Positions 1 through 11,560 of a stretch of 64,000 nucleotides of DNA are shown piece by piece. Position 1 is the first letter of the stretch. Each line of letters opens with the position of its first letter. Source of the stretch: Typhlomys cinereus (lineage: Eukaryota; Chordata; Mammalia; Rodentia; Platacanthomyidae). The stretch is taken from the NCBI GenBank assembly GCA_023101885.1, contig JALPQD010000138.1, positions 1,976,542 through 2,040,541 on the forward strand. The letters are read 5' to 3'. The position numbers were made by a program, and so were the translations under genes. Below the pieces are notes generated by a model. The model was not told the DNA's origin and made no database searches. It saw only the letters and a program-made list of their open reading frames with translations.

Positions 1-244
1 GTAAAAAGTAACAGGACTCTTGGACTCTCGCTGCTGCCTGACGCCTTCACCCAGTGTCCTCTGGCTTCCAGGTAAGGGTAATAAAGTGGACGGAGATTCA
101 TTTGACTTTGATTCTAGAATCTTTGTTCTATTTGCATTCTGAGCTTTAGAAAAAAAAAAAACCCACATCTGAGTCCCACTCAATGGTGAGTAGCAAAGTA
201 GACCACCCTGACAGTCACCAAAATTACAATAAAAAAAAATAGCA

Positions 245-545
245 TTCAAAGGGATGGGAAATAGTTCAGCCAGTAAAGTTCTTACCAGACAAGCATAAGG
301 GCCTGAGTTCAATCCTCAGAACACCTATCTTTCAAAGCCAGGCATAGTGGGAGGTGCTTATCATCCCAGTGTTAGGGAGGTGGAGACAGTCGGATCCCTG
401 AGGTTCACCCCGGCTGGCCTGGCTTCCCAGGTCTCAGCAGGAGATCCTGTTTTGAAGAACATAAGGTGGACAGGTGGGCGGTTCCACACACGAGTCACAC
501 GCATGTGCGCCCATAAGAACACACATACAAAAAAAAAAAACCACA
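245..545 (+). mobile_element. Composite SINE (tRNA-like head, B1-like middle, CA/A-rich tail)
   Basis: A tRNA-like head with a degenerate pol III B box (gagttcaatcc near 305) is followed by a B1-like phrase (gccaggcatagtgg, then atcccagtgttagggagg) and a CA/A-rich end. The arrangement resembles rodent B4/RSINE-type composites. It is diverged, so the subfamily is uncertain. Confidence 0.7.
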
Positions 546-1180
546 AAAGGGAAATAAATCATTCACACAAACACTGAGGAAAGAAGGGGATAAGTGATAA
601 CACAGGCCACAGCACACATTGCTCACGCTTCAGTAAAAGTGCTCAGGCGCATGCTAATGCAGACAGCCCCAAGGAAGCTCAGTGGAACATGCACATACAC
701 ACACACACACCAGGACGTGAAAGTAGGCTGCAGAGTGGTTGGGAACAAGAAGGATTTCAGCAGGAGGAACAGAACGAGAAGAGGTAATACAAGGTAAAAA
801 AAATGACTCACATGTATGTATGTGTGAAACTGTCAAAGAATTAAAAGAAATATATTTTTAAAAAGACCGAGCCAAGTGAATTAAATCACAGTAAAAAAAA
901 AAAATTCAGTCATACCAACAGCAAAGGACAGTGACCCATGATGGCTACGGTGAAACCACAGCCTTTTTCTTAGGCAAAATCCCCCCGCCATGTAATAGCT
1001 GCTTCGAGCTCTCACACCGTGACTTCCTTGCCGTGAGAGGCTGTGTTGTGGCATTGTCTAATGAACCACCCTGTCCCTTAGATTGTTTTCGCCAGGTATT
1101 TGACCACAGCAACTGGAAAGGAAACCAAGACACCGTGAGGCTACACAAACCCAGGTATACATTCCTATTACCTGCTCTGA
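546..1180. other. Unassigned sequence
   Basis: Only a short CA run near 695-712 and small A-runs are visible. No gene or repeat family is recognised. Open frames here are short and lack support. Confidence 0.5.
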
Positions 1181-1187
1181 GTCCTGC

Positions 1188-1250
1188 ATTGACATCTAAA
1201 CCTCTCTGAGCTTCAGTATCGCCATCTACAAACCAGGCTGCAGAGCCGAT
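1188..1250 (+). mobile_element. Possible MIR core fragment
   Basis: The phrase cctctctgagcttcagt followed by catctacaaa resembles the conserved MIR core (cctctctgagcctcagttt...catctgtaaaa). The match is short. Confidence 0.4.
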
Positions 1251-1439
1251 CTGGGTATCCAGGCACGCCTGCTCCTTAGACAGCCAACTAATCCACAAAG
1301 ACATCTAGAACGAGACCCTGTCCCATGGGGGCAGGGGTCGTGCACAACTTCCAGGCTCTTACCCTCCACCCTCACCCACAACACACATCTCGCTCACACA
1401 GAGAAAGAACTTCCACATGGCTTTGGGCACGAAAAACAA

Positions 1440-2040
1440 AAATTAAATTTTAAAATTTTTAAATATTTGAAACTGTCCTTGGGCTATACACAGGCTTGGG
1501 CGGAGAAGACTTTGGGGGAAGGAGGGAGGACACCAGCAAATCAAAGACATGCCTGGCACCGGCTTCGAGTGGATGCCACCTTCCTTCCCAGCAGACAGGG
1601 CTGTCTGCGGAGTTCTGACAGCTGCAGACCCTCCAGCAGGAGGCCCAGAGCCCGCTGTCCCTCCAAATGTCGAGTGCCGCCCGCTCCTCGCACGGTGGCC
1701 CGCGGGCGGGCTGTCATCTGAAGCGGTACTGGCCTCGCTGTTCCCTTCCACCGAGCTCTGCTGGCTTGTGTTCTGCTGACACACGCACCACATCAAGGGA
1801 CGGGAAGGGGATGCAAGCGAAGGGCAGAGGGAGGGGTAAGCGCCTCCTGCAGGTGAAGGGTGTGCAAGAAGCGCCCCTCCCTCCAAAGCGTTCTTCCCCA
1901 GGGGCTGTGGGTGCCTGCGTGCTAGAGCCAGAGGTTAGTCTCTACCGAAGGCACGTGGCGGGTGCCACTCCTTCCTCAGCTTGCTGTGGCCGTCAGTCAG
2001 CAACTTTCCTGCCTGCCACCCTCTCTACGTCCCGTGAGGT
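1440..2040. other. Unassigned, locally CpG-enriched sequence
   Basis: Overlapping open frames of 76-147 codons occur here, but none shows a recognisable domain. About 1,555-1,800 holds roughly 17 CpG by hand count, more than its surroundings, which explains some of the open frames. It is weaker than the 36.2-36.6 kb island. It could be a small regulatory element or an exon, with no positive evidence for either. Confidence 0.3.
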
Positions 2041-2089
2041 GTGATCTCGTGAAGTCCATGGTTGAGGGAGGTCATCCCAAACAACGCGA

Positions 2090-2305
2090 AGGGAAGCTGG
2101 TGGCATAACTCACTTGCAGTGCACTGACCAGTATGCACAAGGTCTTCTGTTTGATCCCAGCACTACAGAAACCAGGCTTCAGGGCACAGGCCTGCAATCC
2201 TAGCATTTGGGGGCCAGAGGCGGGGGATCAGAGGTTCTAGGTCATCCTTAGCTACACAGTGAGATCCAGATCATCCTGAGACACAGGACACCCTGTCTTG
2301 ATTAT
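2090..2305 (+). mobile_element. B4-type SINE (ID-like head plus B1-like body)
   Basis: The tRNA-like head (tggcataactcacttgc, then tgatcccagcactac) leads into a B1/7SL-like body (ggcctgcaatcctagcatt, gaggcggggg, then an end reading caccctgtctt). The order is that of rodent B4 SINEs, in sense orientation. Confidence 0.75.
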
Positions 2306-2309
2306 TATA

Positions 2310-3090
2310 ATAGTGATAACAATAAGTAACTCAGAAAATATGGATAACAGAAGTGATATCGTGGATTGGTGCTAATGTTGTAATTGAGAGTTATATATGT
2401 ATTTATTATACTTTGTTTTTCTTCTATTTCTAAAGAAATAATACGTTTTTTTTGTTTTTTGCATGTCTGTGTGTGTGTGCATGTGTGTGTTTATCAGAAG
2501 ACACTGCTCTCCACCTGCTGCTCTCTGAAGCACTATTTTTGCCATTTATCATGTCTGTGATTTGTATCAGCCAACTTGAGTGCTAGAAGCCAGGTTTTAA
2601 TCTAAGCCATGAACTTTAAAAGCCTATGGACCATTTCACCTGTCATGTCTATGATCCAGTTCTGATGTGAGTGACTACTGTCTCCTCTGGTCCCAAGGAC
2701 ATGTACGGATCTGGTACCAGCCATCAGCAGATTTAGAAGAATTCTTTTCTCATCTATGTGTAGAATTACTTTCCTCCATGCTTCTCATCAAAGACCAGAC
2801 TTCAGAATATTGTGAGGTAGGAGTGCAATTGGTCATCCCAGCCTGTGAGCCTAGTGTGACTCTTTTCAGCACATTCCCCTATAAACTCAAATCATTTCAA
2901 AAAGAATCAGAAAAAAATGTAATTATGTAATATGATAGGAATATCGATTCTTAAAGCATTCAGGAATCTAAGTCCAGTTAAAAAATTTGGAGTTATACAT
3001 GTAAGGGAAAATCTGTACAACTGTCAGAAAGGATGAATTAGACTTATAGAGCCGAGACAAAAATAATCTCCAAGATATACTATTTAGCTT
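2310..3090. other. Unassigned AT-rich sequence
   Basis: It contains a small TG-rich stretch near 2,468-2,495 and otherwise no recognised repeat. An 87-codon open frame at 2,667-2,930 has no recognisable domain. Confidence 0.4.
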
Positions 3091-3399
3091 GTGGCAAAAG
3101 TCCAGTTGCCCTATAGGGACAAGGTCGTCCCCTGCCTAGTGAGGAAGAACTACCCATTAATCACCAGCACTAATGCTGGCAAAGCTTGCCCCTCGGCCGA
3201 CAGCCAGATCCAAATGGTTAAGCACAGTGAGACGGAGCCTGAGAACAATCTTGTGCCTCGATCCGCTAAAAAAGCCATTATTCCCTCTGACAGCAGTCGA
3301 AGTGACAAAGACTGGATTACTTTGTTTGTGTATTTAAGCTTCTTGAGAGGAGAAAGCAGTTACCATAAGATCCAAAACTTCAAGTTTCTAAGCAACTGA
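3091..3399 (+). other. Unassigned 102-codon open frame, coding status unknown
   Basis: An ATG-started frame of 102 codons runs through sequence I cannot assign to any repeat and stops just before an antisense composite SINE. The predicted product is hydrophilic, without a signal peptide, membrane segment or domain I recognise. I saw no clear splice sites or poly(A) signal. It could be chance, an exon or part of an old processed pseudogene. Confidence 0.15.
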
Positions 3400-3404
3400 A
3401 CATC

Positions 3405-3705
3405 TTGAGGGTAGAGATGCATGTCCACATATGAGTGCACATATATGTGCATATAAAGACCAGAGGTCCTCCGTTTTGTATTCTGAAATGGGGCTTCTCA
3501 TTTGGATCTGGACCTCCCCAACTAGGTAAGTCTGGCTGACCAGTGAACCCCAAGGATCTGCCTGTCTCTGTCTCCTGAGTGCGGAGATTGCAGCTATACA
3601 CCACCAGTGCCTGAAGTTTTTATGAGTTCTGGGGATCAGCGCCTCATGATTGTACAGCCAGCTCTTTGCCAATTGAGCTCTCTGTCTTTCTCCAACCCTC
3701 AGGCC
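3405..3705 (-). mobile_element. Composite SINE, antisense
   Basis: Read on the minus strand, the tRNA-like head lies at the right (complement of ccaattgagctctctg near 3,670), followed by a B1-like middle (complement of cctgagtgcggagattgcag) and a CA/TG-rich tail at 3,420-3,450. It resembles rodent RSINE/B4 composites. Confidence 0.65.
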
Positions 3706-4010
3706 TCTTATTGTCATTTTTCTATGCCTCCTTATTTAATCATAGATCTTTGAAAATGGTAGGAGATCCCATTCGTGAGAGAGACACAGAAGAAAGGGGG
3801 TAGCTGTGCTTCATGGGGCTGAATCTCCAAGGAAAGTGATATGTTCTTGCTGCAAGGAGGGTCCAATGGAAGGTTGAGAGCACAGCAGAAGGGGCCCCTT
3901 GAGGGGCTGAGCCCCTGGCTCCTCACTGGGGCCCGGCTGCTCCTTCTTGCAGCCATCTCTGCTCCATGGTCATCTCAGCAAAGGGTGGCAGAGACTGCCA
4001 TCCTCCCCTT
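3706..4010. other. Unassigned sequence
   Basis: No repeat family, open frame with a domain, or regulatory motif is recognised between the composite SINE and the mariner element. Confidence 0.4.
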
Positions 4011-4016
4011 GAACAA

Positions 4017-5251
4017 TTAGGCTGGTGCAAAAGCAGTGGCAGGCTGTGGGCTTGCATTGTTGAAATTTAACATTTGATAATGGAACATTAAGAATGTATT
4101 CCAAATGTGTTTATGCTATACATCATTTTAATGTGTGCTCCTCAATTTTTTTTGCTAGCAACTTATTACTTACTGCTTATTTTATATGTATTTAGGACTG
4201 CAGAAGTGATGTTAAGCAAAAAAACAAATTCAAGCGGTTTTCTTCTTTGAGTTCAAAATGAGCCATAAAGCGGCAGAGATAAACCGTGATGTCAACAATA
4301 CACTTGTCCCAGGAACCACTAAGGAACACAGTACATCAAGGCTTCAAAGAGTTTTGCAAATGAGACGAGAGCTTTTGAGATAAGAGAGCAGTGACCAGCC
4401 ATCAGATGCTGACAATGACCAAGTGAGAGCAACCATGGAAGCTGGTCCCTTACAACTAAGCAACTCAATGACCACCTTTCAACCACCATTCAGCATTTAA
4501 AGGAAACTGAAAAGGAGGAGAAGTCTGGTTAGTCATGAGCTCGCTGAAAATTTTTTTTAAAAAATGTCATCTTGAACCACTGTCTTTATGCAACCTTGAG
4601 CCTCTCTTTATGCAACAACAATAGACCATTTCTAGATCAAATTGTGACACAGGATAAGAAGTAGATTGCAACTAGCTTAGTGACTGGACTGAGAAACTCT
4701 CAAAGTTTCCCAAAGTCACACCTGCATTTAAAATACTCACGGTCGCTTTGTAATGGTCTGCTGCCGGTCTGAGCCACTACAGCTTTCTGAATCACGGCCA
4801 AACCAACAGGTCTGAGAAATCAGGTCAGCAAGTCAATGAGATGCACACAAAACTGCTAATTCCCACAGTCAGCATCGGTCACCCGAAAGGAACCCATTCT
4901 TCTCTACCCAGTCAGACCACAGAATCAGAACTTCCAAAGCAGAAGGTATTTGTGCTACAAAGTTTTGCCTCATCCACTACATCCACCTGACCTCTCACCA
5001 ACCACCCACTGCTTCTTCGAGCATCTCTACAGCATTTTTGGGGGAAAGGCTTCCACAGTCAAGACTTGTGCTTTCCAAGAGTTCATTAAATCCTAAGTTT
5101 TTACACTACAGAAATAAACAAACATTTTTTGTTGACAAAAATGTGTTGATTGGAATGTTCCTATTTTGGCTAATAAAGATGTGTTTGAACCAAGTTACAA
5201 TGATTTAAAATTCACAGTCTGAAATCACAATTCCCTTCGTGCCAGAGCAAT
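4017..5251 (+). mobile_element. Decayed mariner element (cecropia/Hsmar-like), transposase pseudogene inside
   Basis: The left end begins ttaggctggtgcaaaagcag, a mariner terminal inverted repeat of the Hsmar type; the right end (cgtgccagagcaata) is a degraded complement. At about 1.24 kb it is near the usual 1.3 kb of full-length mariners. Mariner-like transposase peptides can be read downstream of 4,209 only by changing frame: an AAEINRDVNNT-like stretch near 4,270, SDADNDQVRA near 4,400, SHYSFL near 4,775, and CVDWN near 5,145. Stops and frameshifts interrupt the frame. The first catalytic Asp region (near 4,645) and the LHDNARPH region (near 4,905) are disrupted. It encodes no working cut-and-paste transposase. 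Confidence 0.85.
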
Positions 5252-5640
5252 AGATATATTCTCCAGTATATATCTGGCCTGGCAAATGGGGGTAAAGACT
5301 GTATCCCCCAACCTTCCTTGCCATGAGATATGGCCAATAGGCAGGTCAAAAGAAAGATAAGAGGACAAATAAGTATGGTTTCTGGATGAAGCTCATAGAG
5401 AGATTCCGATTCACTCCTTTTTTCACGTTGGCTAGAATGGAGGCATAATCCCTGAAGGTTAAATAGCCCTCTTGGGCCACCAGATGGAAGTTTCATATTA
5501 AAGATGGAAGGCAAGAACCCTTGGTTCTCCATTGACTGTGTGTTATGCTCAAGACAGCCCAGATATATGTGGAAAATATATTCAATAGTCAAGCTTAACC
5601 CTAATAGATACAGAAAAACTTCTGAGCTCTCCAAAGCCTT
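5252..5640. other. Unassigned sequence
   Basis: A minus-strand open frame of 185 codons spans this stretch, but its upstream part is translated TG repeat and the rest shows no domain. It may be an old repeat that I do not recognise. Confidence 0.4.
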
Positions 5641-5642
5641 TA

Positions 5643-5890
5643 TGGGTGTGTGTGTATGTGTGTGTGTGTGTGTGCGTGCATGCACATATCTATATATGTA
5701 TGTGTGTGTGTTTCTACATAGGTCATTGTGTGTGACCTTTTGCAAATGTATATGAATGCATGTGCCCATATGTATGCATTTGTGTATGTGTGTCTATGTG
5801 CATATGTGTGTATAAACGTTTATTGGTGTCACTGTGTGTATTCATGTGTATATATGTGTTTGCGTGTATATCCCTACATGTGTTCCATGT
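5643..5890. repeat. TG-rich imperfect microsatellite
   Basis: Long alternating TG/TA-rich sequence, with its purest part at 5,645-5,675 and interrupted units to about 5,890. Open frames on both strands here are translated repeat. Confidence 0.85.
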
Positions 5891-6700
5891 GTGCATTTGT
5901 TTGTTCAGAGTCCTGAGGTAGCTCAGCAGCATTCTCCTGTGTCGTGGGACTGTGAATAAGGGGACCATGGAGGTGGGTCACATGCCACTTCCTCTTTTCT
6001 GTGAGAAAGCTCATTCCTAGACACGTCCTTTTTCTCCGGCGCGCTCTAGGGTCATGGGGAAACTGCACACTGTGTGGGCTGAGGCTGAGAAGGAGGCTCA
6101 TGGACTCTCCTGCTCCTGCTATGTCAGACCAGCTCCTACCGAGCACTTAGCGCTGCTGCTTAGGAGCACGGATTTCTCACTGCATCGCAAGGAGAGAAAA
6201 CAGGAGGTAGCCTGGCAGCCTGGCCTTCATTTTGTGTCTGTCTCCTTTACTTTGCCTTTCCTGCCACCTTTAAGACCAAGGCACAAAGAGCTGTGTAATG
6301 GAGCATCTTGCTGTCAGCTTTTCTCATGTCTTGTTTTAGACTCCTGAGGGCAATTGTTCTAAACTTGCAGTCACCTTGGATTCCAGGAACAGCACAGCCT
6401 CATGGGACAGCCCACCTCCTATGTCCCCTGGAGCAGAAGAGTCAGGTCCTGGGGGCCCATCTGGCTCTGGGGTCCTCAGTGGACTTCTTCGGCTGTCCTG
6501 CAGCGGGGCTGAGACAGGGGTGTAGGACACAGCTTTACCAGGAAGGCTTCGGGACGCGTCCTCTTCCTGCTTCCCCGGCTCTTCCTCCACTTGAACCTAA
6601 ATCTCATGTCAGTGCCCCGAAGGCGAACCTGGGGTCACTGCATCCCTTTGCTTGTTGTCTCCCCAACTCTTCTATCTGCTGCACGCCATTCCTCATCTCT
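5891..6700. other. Unassigned, moderately GC-rich sequence
   Basis: A 139-codon open frame lies at 6,308-6,727 and an 84-codon frame opposes it. Neither shows a domain. No promoter or recognised repeat was seen. Confidence 0.4.
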
Positions 6701-6703
6701 TTG

Positions 6704-6996
6704 CAGAAGTTACTTTCCTTGCTGTGACCAGATACCTGACAAGACGTAAGAGAAGAAGCGTTTATTTTGGCTTTGGGAAGGGGAAGACATGGTGACAGGA
6801 GACAAATAAGCTGGTCATACTGTGTCTAGAGTCAGGAGACAGAGTGATCGAAGAGGATCTCAAGAGCTATTCCTATTGTGACCTGCTTCCTCCAGCAAGA
6901 TTCCACTTCTTAAAGTTTCCAAAGCTTTCCAAAAAGTGCCACCAGCTAGGACCAAATGTTCTGCTGTATGAGCCTATGGTGAGACATTTCACATTC
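6704..6996 (-). mobile_element. MaLR-like LTR (LTR-B), antisense, interrupted by a SINE
   Basis: The minus strand carries the phrases typical of this LTR group: a left end with gctgtgaccagatacctga, then tttattttggctt (complement of aagccaaaataaa, the LTR poly(A) signal region), and gcctatggtgagacattt at the other end. A young SINE-T is inserted at 7,010. Confidence 0.6.
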
Positions 6997-7010
6997 AAAA
7001 CACAACGCTG

Positions 7011-7233
7011 GGGCTGGAGAGGTGGCTCAGGGGTTAAGCCTCTGCCTTGCAGGCAGAGGGTCCTGAGTTCGGATCCTAGATCCCAGGCAGAAGCGGGGGC
7101 AGCCTGCGTTTCTGGTCCTGGTAGGGCAGAGCCTGTGAATCCCGGGGCAGAGTAAACAAGGAGGAGGTGGAGGCATCCATGGTGGTTCCCGAATTCATCC
7201 GTGGTTCTACACACACATACATACACACACGCG

Positions 7234-7299
<66 letters not shown>

Positions 7300-7340
7300 C
7301 AATTGAATAAATAATAAATAATTTAAATTTTTTGAAAAAA
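7011..7340 (+). mobile_element. Young SINE-T (tRNA-derived, B2-superfamily-like)
   Basis: The head reads gggctggagaggtggctcag with an A-box-like tggctcagggg and a B-box-like gagttcggatcc, as in tRNA-derived pol III SINEs. The body is CpG-bearing and ends in a long CA repeat (7,205-7,297), gaataaataataa and an A-run. A 14-bp target duplication aaaacacaaYgctg flanks it at 6,997-7,010 and 7,341-7,354 with one mismatch, so it is a single retroposition event into an older LTR. Confidence 0.92.
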
Positions 7341-7439
7341 AAAACACAATGCTGTGCACACTGAGTAGAATGGCCGAGTCTAGCCTGTAGGGACTGCTGT
7401 ACCAGACAGTTTGCCTCATAACTCTAGTTACACTTTGAC

Positions 7440-8085
7440 TGCCCCTTTAACAGAAATAGGTGAGTCCTGGGTGCTAAGTCAGAATGATCCAATGGCTATG
7501 ATCAGCGTCCACCGTGGCCTTTGAATCAAATCCTCCCCTGTGATGTCAGACTCCCTACTATCGCAGCTCTCACCCAGTCTAAACTAATTTGGATTAAATT
7601 TCACCAGTACCAAATCTTCCTCGGGGAACCAGTACCTCAGGTGGACCCACTGCCAAGAGACAGATTCACAAACACCTAAGGAGACCATCATCCTCAAGGT
7701 TCAACTCACAGTTATGATAAAAGGAAATATAAACTGAAAGCCCAGCTTCTTCCCAATCTGCAGGGCCAGTTTGGCTGGCGAGTAGTTGTAAGATAACATG
7801 AGTGCAATTGCAGCATTCAAATATAAAGCCGTTTGCTGTGGAGATGCTATGGTTGTCCTAACAAGAACAAATGAGAGAGGAGATGGATGTACTTGCTTTG
7901 AGATACTCTAAGGTTGATGAGATTGACTACACTGGCCACCTTCTCCAGTAGTATCCTTACGGTGGCATCTTGGGCACACCCCACTGTGTAAGTGCTGTCA
8001 AGTCCTTGCTTCCGTTAACAGACAACAAGTCGTGTGTGTTGACACAAGGCCACAGTTATCTCAAGTGCTGAGTTTTATTCCAACC
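7440..8085. other. Unassigned sequence
   Basis: There is no long open frame, repeat signature or CpG cluster that I can recognise. Confidence 0.4.
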
Positions 8086-8089
8086 TTTT

Positions 8090-8320
8090 AAATGGAGATT
8101 TCATCCTTCAAATGACAAAATTATGGTTTGCAAAAACATATTAGTAGTTACCAGGGTTCTAGGTGGAGGAGGGTATGACCACAAGGGGCAAAATGGGGGA
8201 GGTGTGTGAGGCCACAGAAACAGCTCTGTACCCTTGTTGTCTTCTCCAGTTCTAGGAACTGTGCTCCATGATTATGTGTTAAAACTCATATATCAAAAAA
8301 ATTCTGTTTTGCAGAATGGT
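8090..8320 (+). mobile_element. L1M-type 3' end fragment
   Basis: The order of taccagggttctaggtggagg, gaccacaaggggcaaaat, then gtgttaaaactcatatatc matches the ancient L1 3' UTR layout (ttaccaggg...gactacaaagggg...tcaaaactcat). It is old and diverged. Confidence 0.6.
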
Positions 8321-8360
8321 AACTTAAGTTCATAAGGTCCCTCCCACTCTCTTTCCCTCT

Positions 8361-8361
<1 letters not shown>

Positions 8362-8408
<47 letters not shown>

Positions 8409-8410
8409 AC
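8362..8410. repeat. (CT)n microsatellite
   Basis: Nearly pure CT dinucleotides followed by CT-rich sequence to about 8,530. Confidence 0.95.
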
Positions 8411-9700
8411 TGTCTACTACCCTCCTCTCCTGCTCCCTTCTGCTTCTCATGGCCTCCAAGCCCTCCACCCATCCTCTCCTGTCTTCCTCCTCTCATGCCA
8501 TCCTGGTGACTCTATCCCTGTTCTCTCTGATCTTACACACTCTCTTCCGTTCTAAGGCTCTCCCACCTTAAGGCCAAACTATGGCTCCCTTGGCCCCAAG
8601 GCCCTCAACAATAAACTTCTATTTCTTAAGTCAAAAAGGCCCATACTCTAGTTGATGACAAAATCAATGAAGGACATGCATCACTCCTTCCATGTTCTCC
8701 TGAGTATCTAGGAATCAAGAGAGCTGGTACCTATGCACAGAGGACTCACGGCATTGCTTGGAGATGGCCATAGAGATGTGCTGTAAACGTACAGCCACCG
8801 AGGGCATAGTAGGTCAGGAGCTAGTCAGAGAGGTATTATGCCTAGCACAGGGGCATTCTCTGTACCTGGCGACTCATGGCAGGCCCCCTACACCAAAGTA
8901 GACAAATAAAACAACCTGCAAAAGAGAGAAGCATCATAGTCTATTTTCAACAGATAACTTGCCTAGAGTCTTCTGGTGCCCTCCAGAAATCTAGAAGCAA
9001 GTATGGATCTGGGAAGGGGGTTGGTACGCAGAAAGGGGAAATGCACATAAAATGAAATGTGCACCAAAACATGGCATCGAAATTGGGTGAGTTTGTTTGC
9101 AAGCCCAGAACAGGAGTTTCCTTGCTCGTCTGTGTCTGGTGCTCACCATCCAAAAACTCATGCTCTGGTTTCCTGGTGACTATGTATGTCCTACTCACCG
9201 ATCCCTGGAATGGCTGGGATAGTTGCTGTCACTTCTTCCCTCCAATCCATCAGAGACTTCAACTACAGCTCTGAGAGGCAGTCCAGCTGACCACCTGGAA
9301 CCCTCTGCTTATCAAATTACTTGCCTGCCTCCAGATCTTAGCTCCTCAATTCCAGGAGCTAAGGGCTCATGCCTTCTGTGAGTTAGGAATTAATTGCCCT
9401 TCAAGTCAGCCCCCAATCAGCAGGGTGAGAAATCAGTCACAGACACACGAGCTCCCTCAACAGAGCCTCAGCACGCCAAGTCCAGTGCCCACCTCAGTAA
9501 CCAACACACACACTACTTCTCCATCCCTGCCTGACTCCCCTGACTTCTTTCTGTTGGGTGGTCTCACAGATAACTCAGTACTCCCAACCCTTGTTTAAGG
9601 CTCAGCTTTCAGGTAAACCCTGGCTACTCTGTTCCAGACCAACGGCTCCTAGAGGGCCCAGACTCGGCTTCCGGAACATTACACATTTACTAACCAGGTG
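8411..9700. other. Unassigned sequence
   Basis: CT-rich to about 8,530, then mixed composition. Open frames do not exceed 83 codons. No repeat family or regulatory motif was recognised. Confidence 0.35.
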
Positions 9701-9704
9701 TGTG

Positions 9705-10113
9705 AGTGCTGGTTTAAGGTACCAACTTGACACTTGAGAACTGAGCCTCCTGCCGACGAGCAGCTATGGAGTTGAGGCTGGGCTGTAGGAGATTGTCTAC
9801 ATGCACGATTGCTGTGAGAAGACCCAGCCCATAGTGACCGACCATCCCCTGGGCAAGTAGGCAAGACAAAGAGAGAACTAGCAGGCAGATGGGCAAGGCG
9901 GCACATCTGCAAGCTAAACAGCAACCTTGGTCCTTGCTCCTCTGCTGCAGCTATAGTGTGGCCATCCCCCTGGGTTCTGAATGTTGGTATTCCTGTCCTG
10001 CCATGATGTGAGCTAGACTGTGAGCTAGACTCATGAACATCGACTTAATAAGTCCCTTGTTTCCCTAAACTGTTTGGGTTGTGAATTTATTACAGTGATG
10101 GAATTAGGATACT
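9705..10113 (+). mobile_element. Diverged LTR related to LTR-A
   Basis: It shares ordered phrases with LTR-A: ccaacttgacacttgag near the start, aggagattgtctac, then agaagacccagcccatag. The end is different. A 12-bp direct duplication gtgagctagact occurs at about 10,008-10,031. Boundaries are approximate and no target duplication was confirmed. Confidence 0.5.
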
Positions 10114-10115
10114 AA

Positions 10116-10440
10116 GACAATGTGGAGCCAGAGACGCGGAGTGTTGCTGTGAAACTAAAACACCGGGCTGAACACCAGACACTCGGGCTGTTTCTGATTA
10201 GGAGCCTACAGCGACATCTTTTGCTACTTTGGGAAGCCACAGGTTTCCGATGTCCAAGGACCCTCCTTCAGCCCAAACTCCCCTGGGTCCCCAGCTATTA
10301 CCAGCAGATCCTAACCACCCCTCTACCCTCCTGTGTAGCAAACCCCAGGAGGCTAGCCCTCTAGCTCTGTCAGTGGCCAGCAAAGGGCTGGCAATTGTTT
10401 GTTTTTTGAGTTTGTTCCTTTGTTTTATTTTTAATAAATA
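10116..10440. other. Unassigned sequence
   Basis: No gene or repeat signature was recognised apart from a T-rich end (10,395-10,440) that probably belongs to the antisense SINE tail. Confidence 0.4.
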
Positions 10441-10460
10441 AATGACCTTTCAAACTTTAT

Positions 10461-10544
<84 letters not shown>

Positions 10545-10768
10545 ATTGTGTGTCCCTGTGGAGGACCAACAGTGACTTCAGGTGTCATCCTGGATTGCTT
10601 CTACCTCCAGTTTGCTTTGCTCTGGGATTTCCCAGGCTCCACCCACCAGGTCCAGAAGTGCAGAGCCACTGTTTCTGCCTGGCATTTTTACGTGGTACCT
10701 GGGATCCAAACTCAGGACCTTCTTTTTGGGAGACAGAGCCTTAACCCTTGAGCCATCTCTCCAGCCTG
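10441..10768 (-). mobile_element. Older SINE-T, antisense, with composite microsatellite tail
   Basis: The complement of the SINE-T head (gagccatctctccagcct) lies at the right and the tail at the left. The tail has become (TG)n(AG)n at 10,460-10,541. The body matches the CpG-poor SINE-T version. Open frames of 70-125 codons here are antisense SINE and repeat. Confidence 0.88.
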
Positions 10769-10769
10769 G

Positions 10770-11330
10770 CTGGCAGGCTTTCTTCACTAACAAGAGCAGT
10801 GAACTGGGCTTCGCTGAGCAGCCTGGTCCCTGGGACTCCAGCGTGGCACCAGGTGGCTCATTCTCTTCCCTCCCTCACCAGTCTGTTCCAGGCCGCCGCC
10901 TCCCAGCCACAACTGCTCAGGTTAAGATGCATCGAGATGGAAAGTTGCCACTTGACTAAGATAAAAATAAAATAATCAAAATATGTGCCACGTTCCTCCT
11001 GCAAACAGATGGCCAGGGAACTCGCCTCGTAACACTGAACACCAAAAATGAACCAGGGGCTCATCTTCCTGCATGATCGAGAACTTGCTCACCATTTGTA
11101 CAACAGTCAGATGGGAGTTGGAACTGCTATCGGCGAAGGCTGAGAAATGACAAGGAAACACGCTGATTTCATCACGAACCATTCCGTTTGTGGGGTGACA
11201 CTACTCTACATCACACCCCTTGTCAATGCAGAGGGGAGGCAAAGTGAGAATATAAAATAAATGACAGGGGGCTCAGGATGGCCCAGAGCAACCCTTTATC
11301 AGACTGTACCCATTACCTCTCTTTCCAGAG
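10770..11330. other. Unassigned sequence
   Basis: No repeat or gene recognised; open frames are under 80 codons outside the SINE overlap. Confidence 0.35.
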
Positions 11331-11560
11331 AAAGCATATTCCCACCATCCTGTGCTTTTTATCACACCAAGACATCCCAGTGTAGACACCTGTCACCTCA
11401 CTGCAGCTATACCACCCAAACACATTGTACCACGACTTGTTTGTTTATGTGTTTTTCCTCCCTTGAGCTCCTAGAGAGCAAAGTTTGTTTCTTAGGTGGC
11501 TTGACGTGCAAGGGCCCAGCAAAGACCTAAATCGATGTTTGATGAATAAACGAATGATAA
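11330..11560 (+). mobile_element. L2 3' end
   Basis: The phrase cttgagctcctagagagcaaagtttg and an ending of tgtttgatgaataaacgaatga match the conserved L2 3' terminus (gagctccttgagggcaggg...tgtttgttgaatgaatga). Confidence 0.75.

Noticed and set aside
5212..5769. 185-codon minus-strand open frame
   Set aside because: Its N-terminal part is translated TG/CA repeat and the rest shows no domain.
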